Counted from the stretch's first letter, positions 14,001 to 29,000 are shown. The stretch: 64,000 bases of DNA from Hippopus hippopus (GCA_946811185.2 OX328096.1:21703881-21767880), one strand, 5' to 3'. Translations and numbers: made by a program. The notes: generated by a model not told the origin, from the sequence alone.

Positions 14001-17000
14001 TTAACTCTTTAGAAAACAACACAGTTTCAGACTTTCCCCAAGTTTTAAATGTTTGTAGACAATAAATATAGCTCCAATGAGGAAGAGAGTCTTCAAACTG
14101 TTGGAAAACATTGTGGTAAATGGAAAAAATGCTGGTTACCAGTATTTTCTCCATTTTCCCACAAGGTTTTCTAAGGCTTTTGTCTTCAAGGTCATTAAAC
14201 TTAGTATTGCTTGGTAAAAAGTTAAACATTGCAATACATAGGGCCTGCATTCTAAAATGAAGTTTTTCCAAAATTCAATGATCAACTATCTGCTTGGTTG
14301 TGATAAAACTTCTTTATCTATCAGGTATTTAGCCTTGGAACTTAAGATTTATGCTTAAAAACTTGAGTAGATATTGGTGCTAGACTAAGACACATTTGCC
14401 ATCGTGGCCAACAAGTTTTCTTAACTTTTTCTGTTAACAAGTAGAATTTAATCTCAAAAGCCAACAAATGTCAGATATTTTCTTATCACATAATGATTTT
14501 TCAGGAATTATTCGTCAGAATATTTAAGATCATACATGTATACCGTGTAATTTCCATAAATAAACCCATTTCTAACAGAAGTATATTTTTGTCAAACTGT
14601 TTTGAATGTTGAATCAACATGTCCAGAATTTAGTGGTTTGGTAAAGATGTATGATCTATCATAGGAATTATAAAATAACCGAAACAAAACATCATGATGA
14701 ATGACAATAATTCACATTAGAATGTATGTACTTACATGACAGTTTTGTTACTTTTCGTATGAAATGACACCACAAAATTTTGGACATACCCAAATTCAAA
14801 GCACTTGGAGAAGACTATTTTGACACAAATAATGGGAATTATCTTGGAAAGGGTAGAACACATTGTTGGCCATGGAGAAAAATGCTGGTTACAAGCATTT
14901 TCTCCTTTTCCGACACTGTTTCCAAAAGCTTTCTTCTAAAGATCAGTTAAAGTCTGGATTGTGTGGTACACAGTTACTTAACTCTTTACCAAACGACAAA
15001 ATTTTAGACTGGTCCAAATTGAAAGCATTTGCAGATGACAAAATCAGAGCGACTCAAAAATTGAAATTTGTTTTTGGAAGGGTAGAAAACATTGTGGGAA
15101 AAGGAGAAAATGCTGGTTACCAGCATTTTCTCCTTTTCCTACAATGTTTTCAAAAGCCTTCTTTGTCAGGGTCGTTAAAAGTCGGGATGGTGTGGTAAAG
15201 GGTTAAGTACAATAGTATGTTCCTCTCTTTACCAGGTAACAAAATTTTAGACTTGTCAGATTTCAAAGCATTGACATGCAACAAATTAAATGCCACTTAA
15301 ATGATTGAATTTGCCTTTGAAAATAGGGAAAAATTTGGAAAAGGAGAAAATGCTGGTTGCCAGCATTTTCTCCTTTTCCCACAATGATTTTAAAAAGGCC
15401 TCTTTCTCAGGTTAACTGAATCTTGGGACTGTGTGGTAAATGTGATGGATATGTGTTTAACACTTTACCAAACGACAAAATTTTAGCCTTGTCCAAATTC
15501 AAAGCATTTGCAGACGACAAAATAAACGCGACTCAAAAATTGAAACTTGACTTTGGAAGAGTAGTAAACATTGTGGGAAAAGGAGAAAATGCTGGTTACC
15601 AGCATTTTCTCCTTTTCCCACAATGTTTTCAGAAGGCTTCTTCTTCTGGGTCGTAAAAACCAGGGATTGTTTGGTAAAAGGTTAAGGTACATGATTGTAT
15701 ACTTTAATTCTTGACCAAACAATAAAAGTATAGAGTCTTCCATATTGAAAGCATTTTGTCAAATTCAATGGAGCATCAGCATCTGTGGGGATTTTTCTTT
15801 CAAAGGGTAGAAAATCCTGTGGGAAAGGGAAAAATTACTACATATATTTTCTCCTTTTTCTACAATGTCTTCTACCCATCCAAAAATAAATTTCGTGAGT
15901 TCTATTTCTATATGTTGTCTGCAAATATTCCTTTGATTAGGACAAGACTAGAATAATGTTGTCTGGTAAGGAATTAATTAACCCTTTACCAAACAACCCC
16001 AGGTTTTACAACCCAGAGATAGAAGCCTTCTGAAAACATAGTGGGAAAAGGAGAAAATGCTGGTAACCAGCATTTTCACATTTTCCCACAATGTTTCCTT
16101 CCCCTGCTAAAACAAATTTCAATTTTTGAGTCACATTAATTTTGTTGTCTGCAAATGCTTCCAATTTGGACTAGTCTAAAATTTTGTTGCTTGGTACAGA
16201 GTTAAAATGTAACATTTTCTCCTTTTCCAACAATGTTTTCTACATTAAAACAAACACATTTCATCATTTTGGCCACTTTTTACAAGCTGTCTGCAAAGGC
16301 TTTCTATTTGGACAAATCTCACATTTTGTCATCTTGTAAAGGGTTAAAGAGTTTGTGAGCAAAACATTGTAGAAAAAGGGTTAACTTAACTTGCTGGAGA
16401 TGACCCATTTTAATCTTGTGGCATTTAACCATTTAGAAAACATTCTGGCAATAGAAAACAAATGTCTGTAACCAGCTATCTATCCTTTTGCCATGGTATT
16501 TCACAAGTGTTCGTGAATTAAAACTGCAGTTAGCTTAATTATTCATATTTTACAGAAACTGTATTATCTTCTAAGTCATCTGCTGCAGATATTAAGTTAA
16601 CTCTTTTCGAAACAGTCATTATGGTTTCACCATCTTGTGGAAGAAGACTTTTAAAATCCATGTGGAAAAAATAGAAAATGCTTGTTACCACCATTTTCTC
16701 CTTTTCCCACAATGTCTTTTCCTTCATTCTATGAGAAGTTCTTTTATTTGGACCGCATTCACTTTGTTGTCAGGAAATGCTTTCATTATGACAGAGTTTT
16801 TTAAATCATCCAGTTTTAAAACTCTTTAACAAACAACAAAAATGTGGACTTCTCAAAATTCAAAGCATTTCCAGACAATAATTTAAATGCAGCTCAAGTG
16901 AAAGAATATGTATAGATCAAACAGAAAATATCGAGGAAAAGGAGAAAAATTAATGCTGGTTACCAGCATTTTCTCCTTTTCCCACAATGTTTTCAGAAGG

Positions 17001-20000
17001 CTTCTTTTCTCAGGGTCATTAAAGCTTGGGATTTTGTGGTAAAGGGTTAAGAATTAAATAGTATACAACAAGTAAACAAAAATACATGCGCTGAATATAC
17101 AGAATAACTGAATTGATGCATGTCACTAACTTACGTGCAGCTAAGAGAAACAGAGAATAAAGTAAGGTAAATATTGCCCTTTTTCCAAAATTTCTAAAAC
17201 ACTACAACTTTTCTAAAACAGTAGCTTACCTGAGGCTGCATGCCAAAAACAAGAAGAAGATTAAGAAATGATGCACTAATAGATCAATAGACAATCTAGC
17301 AATTTATTACCATTAATATGCATGTTTCAAATGACAAATTCCTCTTGGAAATGCTCTTTATTTTGACAGTACCAATGCCACATGAATAAAATTTGAATTT
17401 TGAGTAAGTCAAAAGGATAAATATTATAAATATTGCAATATTTAATCTAATAGTGTACAAATATAAATTTCTCACTACTGTATTTGACAGCTTCTGATAA
17501 AATTGAGAGAAAAGATGGAATTACTTGAAACTGGCAATAGCTACTTTTCCACCATGTTTCACATCAAGTATTGAAATATTTGTCCCCAATAATTTTGTAT
17601 TTCTTTATTCTTTATTGTCTAAAATTAGCCTGTACAATAATGGGTTAAGAAGGTACAGATGCAAGTATCTTAAGTAATATTGTAGATCCAAGATCAAAAC
17701 TGCCTTATCTTTCCAATCTGATCTTGATCTGCTTTGTCTGCCACAGTAACCAGAGTCGGATCTGGCACTTCAAAAGCTAAGACAAAGAAGTACAAAAGTC
17801 TGGCATGAGAAATATAGAAGCTCTCTACTTAGTTTTTACCAAATTACAAAATTTTGGACTTGTCTAAATTCAAAGCATATGCAGATGATAAATTAAGTTT
17901 AGCTCAAACAGTGGATATTGTCTTGGAAAGGGTAGAAAACATCATGGGAGAAGGGAAAAAAATTATAGTTACAAGCATTTTTCTCCTTTTCCTTAAATGT
18001 TTTGGTCTTTGTTGGAATTGTGTGATAAAGAATTAAAAAGGAAATAAACAATGAAATAGGGTTTGATTCTTGCGGAGGAGTATTTTGGGCATCAATGATC
18101 ATGTTTTCACTTGAATCTATATTGTAGATTTTTATTAGAATTCCCTAAATAAGACATTCTAAGGAGTACTATCACAGATTTCAGTAAAGAATTTTTGAGT
18201 TAGTCATAATTAAATTAACAAGCCCCTCCTCCCCATTTTTCTCAGCACATGCCTTAATACATGTAGATAGAAATCAATCCAATGCTCAAAAGCTTCAAGT
18301 CTGAAAAGTTAAGAAAAAGACCAGAAAAGAGGAAAAAGAATGAATTGCAGGCAATGACAAAAGGCTTTGAATATGGCCTGCAACACGTGAAAAGGGGCAT
18401 TCGGACATCTGCGTAAAGTGTCGTCTCAGATCAGCCTGCGCAGTCCACGCAGGCTAATCCAAGATGGCACTTTACGACTAAATTAGATTTTGTGCTACAG
18501 TAGACTTGCCCAAAACAGAAAATTACATAAAAACGGAAAGTGCCGTCTCGGATTAGCCTGCGCGGACTGCGCAGGCTGATCCGAGACGACACTTTACGCA
18601 AATGTCTGAATGCCCCTTTTCGCGTGTAGCAGGCCATATAATGAGGTTAAACACTTTTTTTTTTGGCTAAAAAGGCTTTGAATATACAGGGGCAAACACC
18701 TAAACAGAAGGGGTAGTCATTATGAATTACAGGTTGATATTTGGCAAGTATTTTTGCTAAAGTCTATGCTTTGGGTATTCATAGGAATTATCCCTTTAAC
18801 ATAATCTCAATGAGCATCCACAAGATAGGCTTTGTGGAGGTATGGAAGTATGATTTTAAATTACGACCATAGTTTGGAACCTGCATATAAATCTAGCACA
18901 AGTGTTAAAACTTTTAGCAGGGCTGTAGCCATAATAAGCTTTCTGCATGCAACTGGTTTTAAACAGGTAAAAATACCAAGAAATGACTTAAAGAATATCA
19001 AAGAAGAGATATACTAGTACTTGTTTGCCAGAAAAAACAATCAAGTCATGCTCTGTATAAAGGTGGCTGTCACAAACAGTAACAAGTCGCATCAGCCTGC
19101 ACATTTCCCTAAGGCTGACCTTGATAGATTTATTTTGCAATCAGTAAATTTTCTACATGTCAAAGGACCATTCTACCTCATGATTCAGCCACTTTAAAGA
19201 CAAAAGGGATCCATGTTTTGTGATAACTTTCTTGGTATGATGCATTATTAAGATGCATTGACCCTTTACCACACAATTGCTACTTTTAACAACCCTGAGA
19301 AAGAAAGCTTTTGGAAACATTTAGGAAAACGGAGAAAATGCTGGTAACCAGCATTTTCTTCTCTTTCCCCAATGTTTCTTACCCTTCCCAAATCAAATTT
19401 CAATTTTTGAAGCACATTTATTTTGTCATCTGCAATTGCTTTCAATTTGGAATTATCTAAAGTTTTGTCCTTTGATAAAGAATTAAACCATGTTTTCCAA
19501 AGGTGCTGCTTTCTATTACTCTCAGATGATAATCTTAGCCTTTGTTTACAAACACAATATTACAAAACAAACATGTAACAGGTAAGACAGGGTAAATGCA
19601 TTGCTTCATTACATAAACAATACAATGGGCAATTTAGAAGAACAGAATACCGGTTTCCCCTATTATCATGAAACAGGCCGACCGTAAAAAGACATGGTTT
19701 TGGCCTGAGAGTAATAGTTATGATGCTGTCGTCTAACCCTTCACCAAACAATCTTGTGTTTTTTAAGAACCCTGAGGTAATGGGCTAACCAGCATTTCTC
19801 CTTTTCCCACCATGTTTTCTATCCATTCAAAGACAAATCCCATTATTTGAGCCATTGTTAATTCTTTGTTTGCAAATGCTTCCATTTTGAACAACAGTTT
19901 GTTGTTTGTTAACTCTTTACTAAACAACAAAAATCTAGACTTGTCCAAATAGAAAGCATCTACAGACGACAATTTACATGTGGTTCAAAGGATGGAACTT

Positions 20001-23000
20001 ATCTTTTATAGTGTAGAAAACATTGTGGGTAAAGGAGAAAATGCTGGCAACCAAAAGCTTTTTCCTCAGTGTCATTAAAACTCAGGATTATGTGGTAAAG
20101 GGTTCAAGTGTCTAACACTGTAAAGAACAGAATGTCCAACAGGCAAACAAGTACATGCATATCCATAAGCAAATTTTGCTGTATTGTAGCAAGATGAAAC
20201 CAAAAGCAGGAGGGAATACTAACCACCTCAAACAGCTAATTGGTAGAAAAGGAACAAGCAGGAAATACTCAGCACATGTACAGGTATGGAAATGAAACCA
20301 ATGACCCAATCATGAAAAGACCCAAAAATTGCAATGTCAAGACGATTTTGGAGAAAATACCTCACAATGCATTCAGCTGTGTAGACCAAAGATCAGACTG
20401 TAGAAAAATCACTTTGTTCAGTCTGATCTGAACTACACTATTGGCAAAAGCATCAAAGTGGAGCTCTGGGGTATAAAGGGGTGTCATATAAGAATTTCGA
20501 AAGTACCACACTTGGAACAATGATCTTGCAATTCAAAGCACAGCAATCAAAGCAACGAAAGTATTCAATAAAGTTTACATACCTTTTCCATCATCACTGT
20601 TCTTCTCCATATCTGAAACAAGCAAGAGAATAAAACTGTACGACTGCAATTGCAAGTCAATTTAATCTTCACTCTCTATCAAAATTTGTTCATACTTGCA
20701 GACCACAAATCAGTTGTGGCTCAAATGAATGGATATGGCTGTTAAAAGGTAGAAAAAATTGTGGGAAAAGGACTAAAATATTTTGAGGGTTACCTGCCCT
20801 ACTGGAATTGGTTGCCTTGCTGATAATCAACAACTGGACAGAGTATGAAGAAAGCATCTTAAGTCTTCAATAGATCACAAATTTTTGACTCATCTGATTT
20901 GAGTGCATTCACAGATAACAAATGAAAATCCACTAATATGACTGAATTTACTTTTAGAAATAAAAAAAATGTTGTTGGAGACCAAGGAAATGCTGGTGAC
21001 CAGCATTTTCTCCTTTTCCAACAATGTTTTCAAAAGGCCTCTTTCTCAGGGTCCTTAAAACTCAGGATAGTGTGGTAAAGGGTTAAATAATAACAGTTAT
21101 CAGAAAATGTCAGTTATAGCACAACAATGACAACAACACAGATGACATAGACGACTACAGGGCTATGACAATAACTCCAATCTTTTCCTAGAAATTACAA
21201 CAGCTCTGAATAAATGCTTTGTCTGCAGCTGTTTCTTTCCAGCAGTAATGAATCAAACTTTTTCAGAAAACAATAAAGACATAGACACAGTCTCTTACCA
21301 GTAACGGCCAGAATCTGTTCCAGATCGTTGGATGTGGCGTTTGGATCTCCATTGATAACGTCCAGGAAGAAGTCTGGGGGATTATTATGTTCCTGACAAT
21401 GATATCCTACAACAAAAGTTTACCGTATCCTTTTACCAATGGTCAAGTTTTAGTATATTAAACCATAATTTGTCTTTAATCCTTTGCTACACAATCCCGA
21501 TTTTAACAACCCTGAGGAAGAAGCCTTTAGAAAACAATGTGGGAAAAGGAGAAAATGCTGGTACCCAGCAATTTCTCCTTTTTCCACAATGTTTTCTACG
21601 CTATTACAGACTTATTCAATTATTTGAGCCTCATTTGAATTGTCTTCTGCAAATGCTTTCAATCTATACAAGTCTATATTTTTGTCGTTTGGTAAAGAGT
21701 GAACTGAAGGATATCTTTCCTGCTCTTTAACTTTATATGGAAAAATCCTGCCATTTGAACAACACTGAGGAAGCAGGCCTTGGAATCATTGTTGGGAAAG
21801 GAGAAAGTGCTGATAACCAGTGTTTTCTCCTTTTCTTAAAATGTTTTCTACCCGTTCAAAAATGAAATAGCATCATTTTAGCTACAGTTACTTTGGCATC
21901 TACAGAATAATGCTTTCAGTCTTTTAAAGTAAGAAATTTTATGATCATCTCGTGAAAAGTTATATTTTTCCAGCATGATTTCATTCATAGCTATCAGGCA
22001 GATTTGTACGGCCACTAACAGTAATTTTTATAAAAACCTCTCTTTCATTCATAACTTTAAACAAGGCTATAATAAACAAGAGGGCCAAGATGGCCCTGGA
22101 TCGCTCACCTTAATTTTTGAGAGGACCATAGCCAATTTTTTTTTTGAGGTATTGAAACTTTGGAAACAAAATCATTATTTTGCCAAGCAATTTTGAAAAG
22201 GTCGCAATTAAAAGTCATTTCAAAATCTGTCACCACCCCTACAATCATCACCACAGCAATGATTTAGATGAATCAGAATTCTGCAAATAAATTTTTGGAT
22301 AGATCACCCAAGGACAATTTCTTGAAGAAGAGCACATGCTCGATAGTGACTAAAAACATAAGTCGAACAAGAGAACCACATGCAGGTGCCAACAATTGGC
22401 TTTGGTTTTCAACGGATAAAAATTTCCCTAGCAATTTTTGAAAAGGGTCGACCTAGGAACATTTCTGTGAAATTATTTCAAAATCTGACCAGCCGTTCCA
22501 GAGAAGAAGAATTAAGAAATTCCTCTTCATGTCCCAGTAGTGCAAATAGCCCCCACCATCAAAGCCATGTTTCTTGACAGATCACAACTTTGTGAACAAT
22601 TTTTGAAAAGAGTCACCCAAGGAACTTTGCTGTGAAATTATTTCAAAATCTGACCAGCAGTTTCAGAGAAGAAGATTTTTTCAGAATTTCTTCATGTCCG
22701 TATGGTGTAAATAGCCCACAGCCATCAGAGCCATGTTTCTTGATGGATCAAAATTTCTCGAACAAGTTGCAAAAAGGGTCACCCAAGAAACATTTCTGTG
22801 AAATTATTTTAAAATCTGACCAGCTGTTTCAGACAAGAAGAATTTTTAAGAATTTCTTCATGTCCATATAGTGCAAGTGCCCCCCCCCCCCCCATCAGAG
22901 CCATATTTCTTGACGAATAAGCATTTTGCGAACAATTTTTTGAAAAGGGTCACCAAAGGAACATTTCTGTGAAATTATTTCAAAATCTGACCAGCAGTTT

Positions 23001-26000
23001 CAGAGAAGAAGAATTTTTAAGAATTTCTTCATTTCTGTATAGTGCAAGTAGCCCCCATTCACCAGAGCCATGTTTCTTGACGGATCAAAATTTCGCGAAC
23101 ACTTTTTGAAAAGGGTCGCCCAAGGAACATCTCTGTGAAATTATTTCAAAATCTGACCAGCAATTTCAGAGAAGAAGAATTTTTAAGAATTTCTTCATTT
23201 CTGTATAGTGCAAGTAGCCCCCATTCACCAGAGCCATGTTTCTTGACAGATCAAAATTTCGCGAACAAATTTTGAAAAGGGTCGCCCAAGGAACATCTCT
23301 GTGAAATTATTTTAAAATCTGACCAGCCGTTTCAGAGAAGAAGAATTTTTAAGAATTTCTTCATTTCTGTATAGTGCAAGTAGCCCCCATTCACCAGAGC
23401 CATGTTTCTTGACGGATCAAAATTTTGTGAACAAATTTTGAAAAGGGTCACCCAAGGAACATCTCTGTGAAATTATTTCAAAATCTGACCATCGGTTTCA
23501 GAGAAGAATTTTTAAGAATTTCTTCATTTCTGTATAGTGCAAGTAGCCCCCATTCACCAGAGCCATGTTTCTTGACAGATCAAAATTTCGCGAACAAATT
23601 TTGAAAAGGGTCACCCAAGGAACATCTGTGTGAAATTATTTCAAAATCTGACCAGCCGTTTCAGAGAAGAAGAATTTTTAAGAATTTCTTCATTTCTGTA
23701 TAGTGCAAGTAGCCCCCATTCACCAGAGCCATGTTTCTTGACGGATCAACATTTTGTGAACAAATTTTGAAAAGGGTCACCCAAGGAACATCTCTGTGAA
23801 ATTATTTTAAAATCTGACCAGCGGTTTCAGAGAAGAAGAATTTTTAAGAATTCTTCATTTCTGTATAGTGCAAGTAGCCCCCATTCACCAGAGCCATGTT
23901 TCTTGACGGATCAAAATTTCGCGAACAATGTTTGAAAAGGGTCACCCAAGGAACATCTCTGTGAAATTATTTTAAAATCTGACCAGCGGTTTCAGAGAAG
24001 ATTTTTAAAGAATTTCTTAGAAAATTCCATTTGGTTGCCCAGAGTTTTTGATGTAATCAAATTCTGTGAACAAATTTTAAAGAGGACCTCCCAAGAAACA
24101 TTCCAGCCAAGTTTGGTCCAAATTGGCCCAGCGGTTTAGGAGGAGTTGATGTTTAAAGAATTGTTGATGACGCACGACGGACGACGGACACCGGGTGATC
24201 CTAAAAGCTCCCCTTGAGCACGTTGTGCTTAGGTGAGCTAAAAAAAAATCTCAAGTATATAGATCTACATGATTACACGTCCAGTACCAGAGAGCTTATA
24301 TACACCGTCTCCACAAAACATTTAAATGATTTAGATTTATTCAGATCTCTTAACTAAAGGCTAACTCAAGGAACTGGACTCATTCTTGTATCAAGACACT
24401 TTCAAGTTTATAAACCAAAACACCTAGTCATATGGTTATTTTCAGTTTAAATACAGTTTTATGTTCCAAGTGGCCATCAGCAAAACCAAACTGGAAAATG
24501 TGTATCATAAATTTTAATAAAATATATAACAATCACATTGGAAAGTTAACAAACCTAGCTGTTCAAAGAAAGCCAGTGACTCCTGACCAGGTCCATGATA
24601 CACAGTTTCTCCACGAGAAAGCAAGAACAGGCTGTCAAACAGTCTGTAAATACTGAATCTGGGCTGATGTATGGAAAATATGATTGTCCTTCCTGCCATT
24701 GATAACCTGAAACAAACAAACATGGTGCAACAACCATTCTCAGTTTAATTTTTATTTGGAATTTTAAGACCAGCAATCTGATTGGCTGAGATGTTTGGTC
24801 ATTTGGATATTTAGAATGGTTGATGAATACAGCCAATAGTCTCCTTGCACATTTTTGTTCTAGAGAAAGGTTAAGATAAGTTATTTTTCTTAATTTCCTT
24901 ACTGTAAAATTTAGTTCTTCCTGATGTTGTGGGTCTTTCTAATGACAGGAACATTTTATAAGAGTAACCAAACACATAAAAATGTAGGAAAATAATTTGA
25001 ATTTTCTGCTTTTGAATTAAAAATCAAAAGCATCTGCAGATGATTAATTAGATATGGTTCATATAGTTGGGATTTGTCTTTTTTGTCTTTGAAAAGGTTG
25101 AAAACATTGTGGGTAAAGGAGAAAATGCTGGTTTTCTCCTTTTTCTCCTTCTCTAACAAAGTCTTCAAAAGCTTTCTTCTTCAGGATAGTTAAAAATTTG
25201 GATTGTTTGGAAATGGTTGATAACTATTTGTCTCTTGATGCAATTTTGCTGCAGACATCTCCGAAATCATCCTTGTAAACTAAAGATCTTGTTCAAAATG
25301 AAACAATATAGTATTAGTAAGTTTTGAAAAAATATCCCATAAACAGGATTTCCTAACTTTCTTCATTCCTCATTTTGAAAACTGTCCTTGTTTTACTTTG
25401 TCTTCAGTTCTGTAGCATACATCACAAACTTTGATATTTCTAGCTAGAAAGTAACTGACCTATCTTGATACTCCAACTATGAGAGTGATAGATACAGAGA
25501 GGGCCAAGCCTTGAAACCAGGGCAGTGTTGATTTGAATACCCAGCTTGGTCAATTTCTTTACTGAGACTGATGAAGTGATTGCAACAGGATTCACTCCTC
25601 CCTCTTTACTGATGACTGTTTCAATAATGGTTATGAGGGAAAGTAGCCCCTGGGTTGGGAAGAATATTGTGCAAAGCACTACTAAAAAACATCCTCAAGG
25701 AAAGCATGGAAAGGTGCACTGACCACCTAAAATATACCTGAAATAATGTTGAAAGTGGTGTTAAACATCATACAAACAAACAAGGATCTACAGAGTGAAA
25801 AATTACATACTTTTTCAACAGTAGCATAACAGTGTTGGCTGTATTAGCATCTAGCCCTGTAGTTGGCTCATCCAGAAAGAGTACAGGAGGGGAGATAATC
25901 AGTTCCATACCAATGTTACACCTCTTCCTCTCTCCGCCAGATACACCTCTAATGAACTCATTTCCTACCTACAAGGAAAGAATAAGATTTCATTCACGCT

Positions 26001-29000
26001 GCAACTTATTGTGATTGAGAAAAAGAAATGAGCTCTATTTGAAATGCATAAGTTTATCTGTAGCTTGACATGCAATTTTCATCATTTATAATTCTAAATC
26101 CATTGCCATACAACCTATTTTCAGGGGTTTTGGTGTTTAACCCTTTACCACACAACCTAGAGTTTTAACAACACCAACTAAAATACTTTTTAAAAACATT
26201 GTGGGAAAAGCAGAAAATACTGGTAACCAGCATTTTCTCCTTTTCCCAGAATGTTTTCTACCCTATTAGAGACAAATCCGACCATAAGAGCTGTATCTAA
26301 TTTGTGGTCTGCAAATGCTTTCAATTTGGAGCAGTCTAAAATTTGTTGTTGTAAAGTGTTAAGCCTATACCTAGTAAGCCGTTCTTTAACAACCAAAGGG
26401 AAGAAGGCTTTTAAAAAAATTATGATAAGAGGAGAAAATACAAAGGAGGCATATACAACAAATACGAGCCAATGTCTGTGAAAAGGGGGTTAAAGGCAAC
26501 TGCAGGAAGCATCAACCCAGGTCAGCCTATGCAGTCTGCGCAGGCTGACCTAAGTCAATATTCTTTGCTACTGTCCAGTTTTCTGCATGTCTAAGGACCA
26601 GTTTATCTCATGATTCAGTTGGTTGTTAGACAAAATGGATTTTATGGATTAGAAATTATGTGATGACTTTCTTTCTTGAATGCATCATGTAGATGCATTA
26701 AACCCCTTTTTACGAGAGCATGGCTCATATAACTTAACATATATTCATACAGTATGGTCTAATAATACTTGATATAATAAACAGACATAAAAGAATGGGT
26801 TCACAAGCACAAACAGTGCAGAAAAAGACAAACCTTTGTGTCAGCACAATGCATCAGGCCTAGTTCCTCTATAACTGTGTTTACTTTCTGTTCCTTTTCC
26901 TCTTGTGTCACAGTGTTTGGCAGTCGCAAGTTAGCAGAGAAAAAGAAGTTCTCTTTGACAGTTAGTGTTCCCATGACAACATCATCCTGATTTAAAAATA
27001 TGAAAAACACATCTATATTTATAAATTATGCCTCTAGTTTTTGTCTTGCCCTTCTCCAATGAAAAAATTAACAATTAGGCAAATATGTCTTTTGAAGATA
27101 CGCCATTTTTTAACACAGACAATTCTTATGACTGACCAATATGTAAGCCAAGTTTATATCTTAGCACAGTCAGGTTGCATTTGCAGATAGTTTACAACAA
27201 GATCAGACTGCACAATAAATTCATTAAACTTCACTGATCTGGATTGTTCATTCCTTTTAAAGATAATCTGGTCCAAACAGCCTATAAATTGCTGGGCAAG
27301 GGCTTTGTCGAGTGCTTCAGCAAAAAAAAATTTCTTTACAACACTTTCTAGGAGTTAATATTGATTTACATCAAACTAGGACTGTAGCTGGCCAAAGAAC
27401 AACCCCCCCCCTTGCCTTAACCCTGGAGCAGGGGTGAAATTCAAAGAGCTGCAAGTCCTGTATTAGGCCTAACAAAAAAATATCTGTGTTTAGGGTTTTG
27501 GTCGGAGATGCTGTAGGTAGGGTAGGTAGGTTTTTTTTTTCCAGAAGTTTTTACATGGATCATGTACCGAAATCACACTGACAGTTTTTTTTTTTTTCAA
27601 TCCTAGCATTAAAAGTTTAGAGTCAGTAGCATTTTCTAGGTAGGGTCGAGAAACCCTAAGCACATATATTTTTTGGTAGGCCTTACAGTCAACCAGTCAT
27701 TATGAAAATTGAAAGTGTATATTGATTGACTGATTGTATGGTGTTTAACGCATTATCAACATTATTTCAGTTATATCATGCAAATGCACCTATCCATGCT
27801 TTCCTGAAGTTCTTTCACAAGTACTCCGCACAATATTCTTTCCAAGCCACTGGCTGTTTTCCCACATAACCATCATCGAAACAATGATCAGCAGGGAGAG
27901 AGGAATAAATCCTGTCCCAATCACTATCATCAATCCACAGAAAGAAATTGGCTGAGTCAGAGATCGAACCACCAACCCTCAAGTGCATTTATAAGCACTC
28001 ATAACAGGATGGTATTTAATTAAAATTTCAGCCAAACTGGTTGAAAACTGTTGGAAAATTAGGGGACAAAGAAATGTGGACAGAAGGAAAACCCGATATC
28101 AGTATACTCCCTTACATCATGCAAGTATAATTTTCGATGAAGTATGATTTTTCCCACTTTCTTTCCCTCTAAAACCATAATTATGTTCCAAGCTATTTAC
28201 AGCTTCCAATTTGAAATCTCAATTATTTTTGTCAAAGCAATTACCTGAGTAGTATCAGACTGGAAAATACTCATTATATATTGCAAAAAAAAGACAAAAT
28301 GTTCACAGATAATAACAACTTTTCCAGACTAAATTTCAGACACTCCAAAATTGAAAACATTTTAAAATATGTTTTTAGTGTGTCTAAAATAAGGAGATTT
28401 CTCTTTGACAGGTACAAGACACTGTGTTAAAAGGAGGAAAAGCTTACAACCAGCATATTCTCTTTTTCCTTCAATATTTTCTAAAGCCTCATTCTTCAGG
28501 GTCAAAAAACACACTGGATTCTTTGGTAAGGATTAAAATATTACATATGATTATAGATTGTAGTACCTTTTTCCAAAAAATCCCATGTTTTAAAGACCCT
28601 GAAAAAGGCTTATGAAAACGTTGTGGGAAAAGGAGAAAATGCTGGAAACCAGCATTTTCTCCTTTTTCTACAACGTTTTCTCCCTTTTTTAAAACATATT
28701 GCATCATGTTAGTTCACTTTAGTGTAATCCCTTCAATTTAGACGACTATTTACATTTTCTCGTTTAGTATAGAGTCCATCTGACAGAGGAAGATATTTTA
28801 CCTGCACAACATATCCAACCATACACTTGAAATTTTCCGGGACAGGACTTCCATCTAACAGCAATGTTCCATCCAAACCTGCTGGGTTTTTCCTGCCAGC
28901 AAGGACATCAAGTAACCTAAAATGACAGTTTTATACATGACACTTTGTTCATGCTGAGATTCTGGGACATTATCCCACTGAATAACGGAAATGTCCCATC

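Noticed and set aside
14863..15656. Several 77-111-codon ORFs with LPNDKIL...KFKAFADDK and [14 protein letters not shown] wording
   Set aside because: The same peptide recurs wherever a family A copy lies; it is a translation of the MITE arms and hairpin, not a gene family.
25440..25679. 79-codon minus ORF between ABCG2-like exons
   Set aside because: It lies in the intron between 24706 and 25811, the flanking exons join in phase without it, and its sequence does not resemble ABCG proteins.
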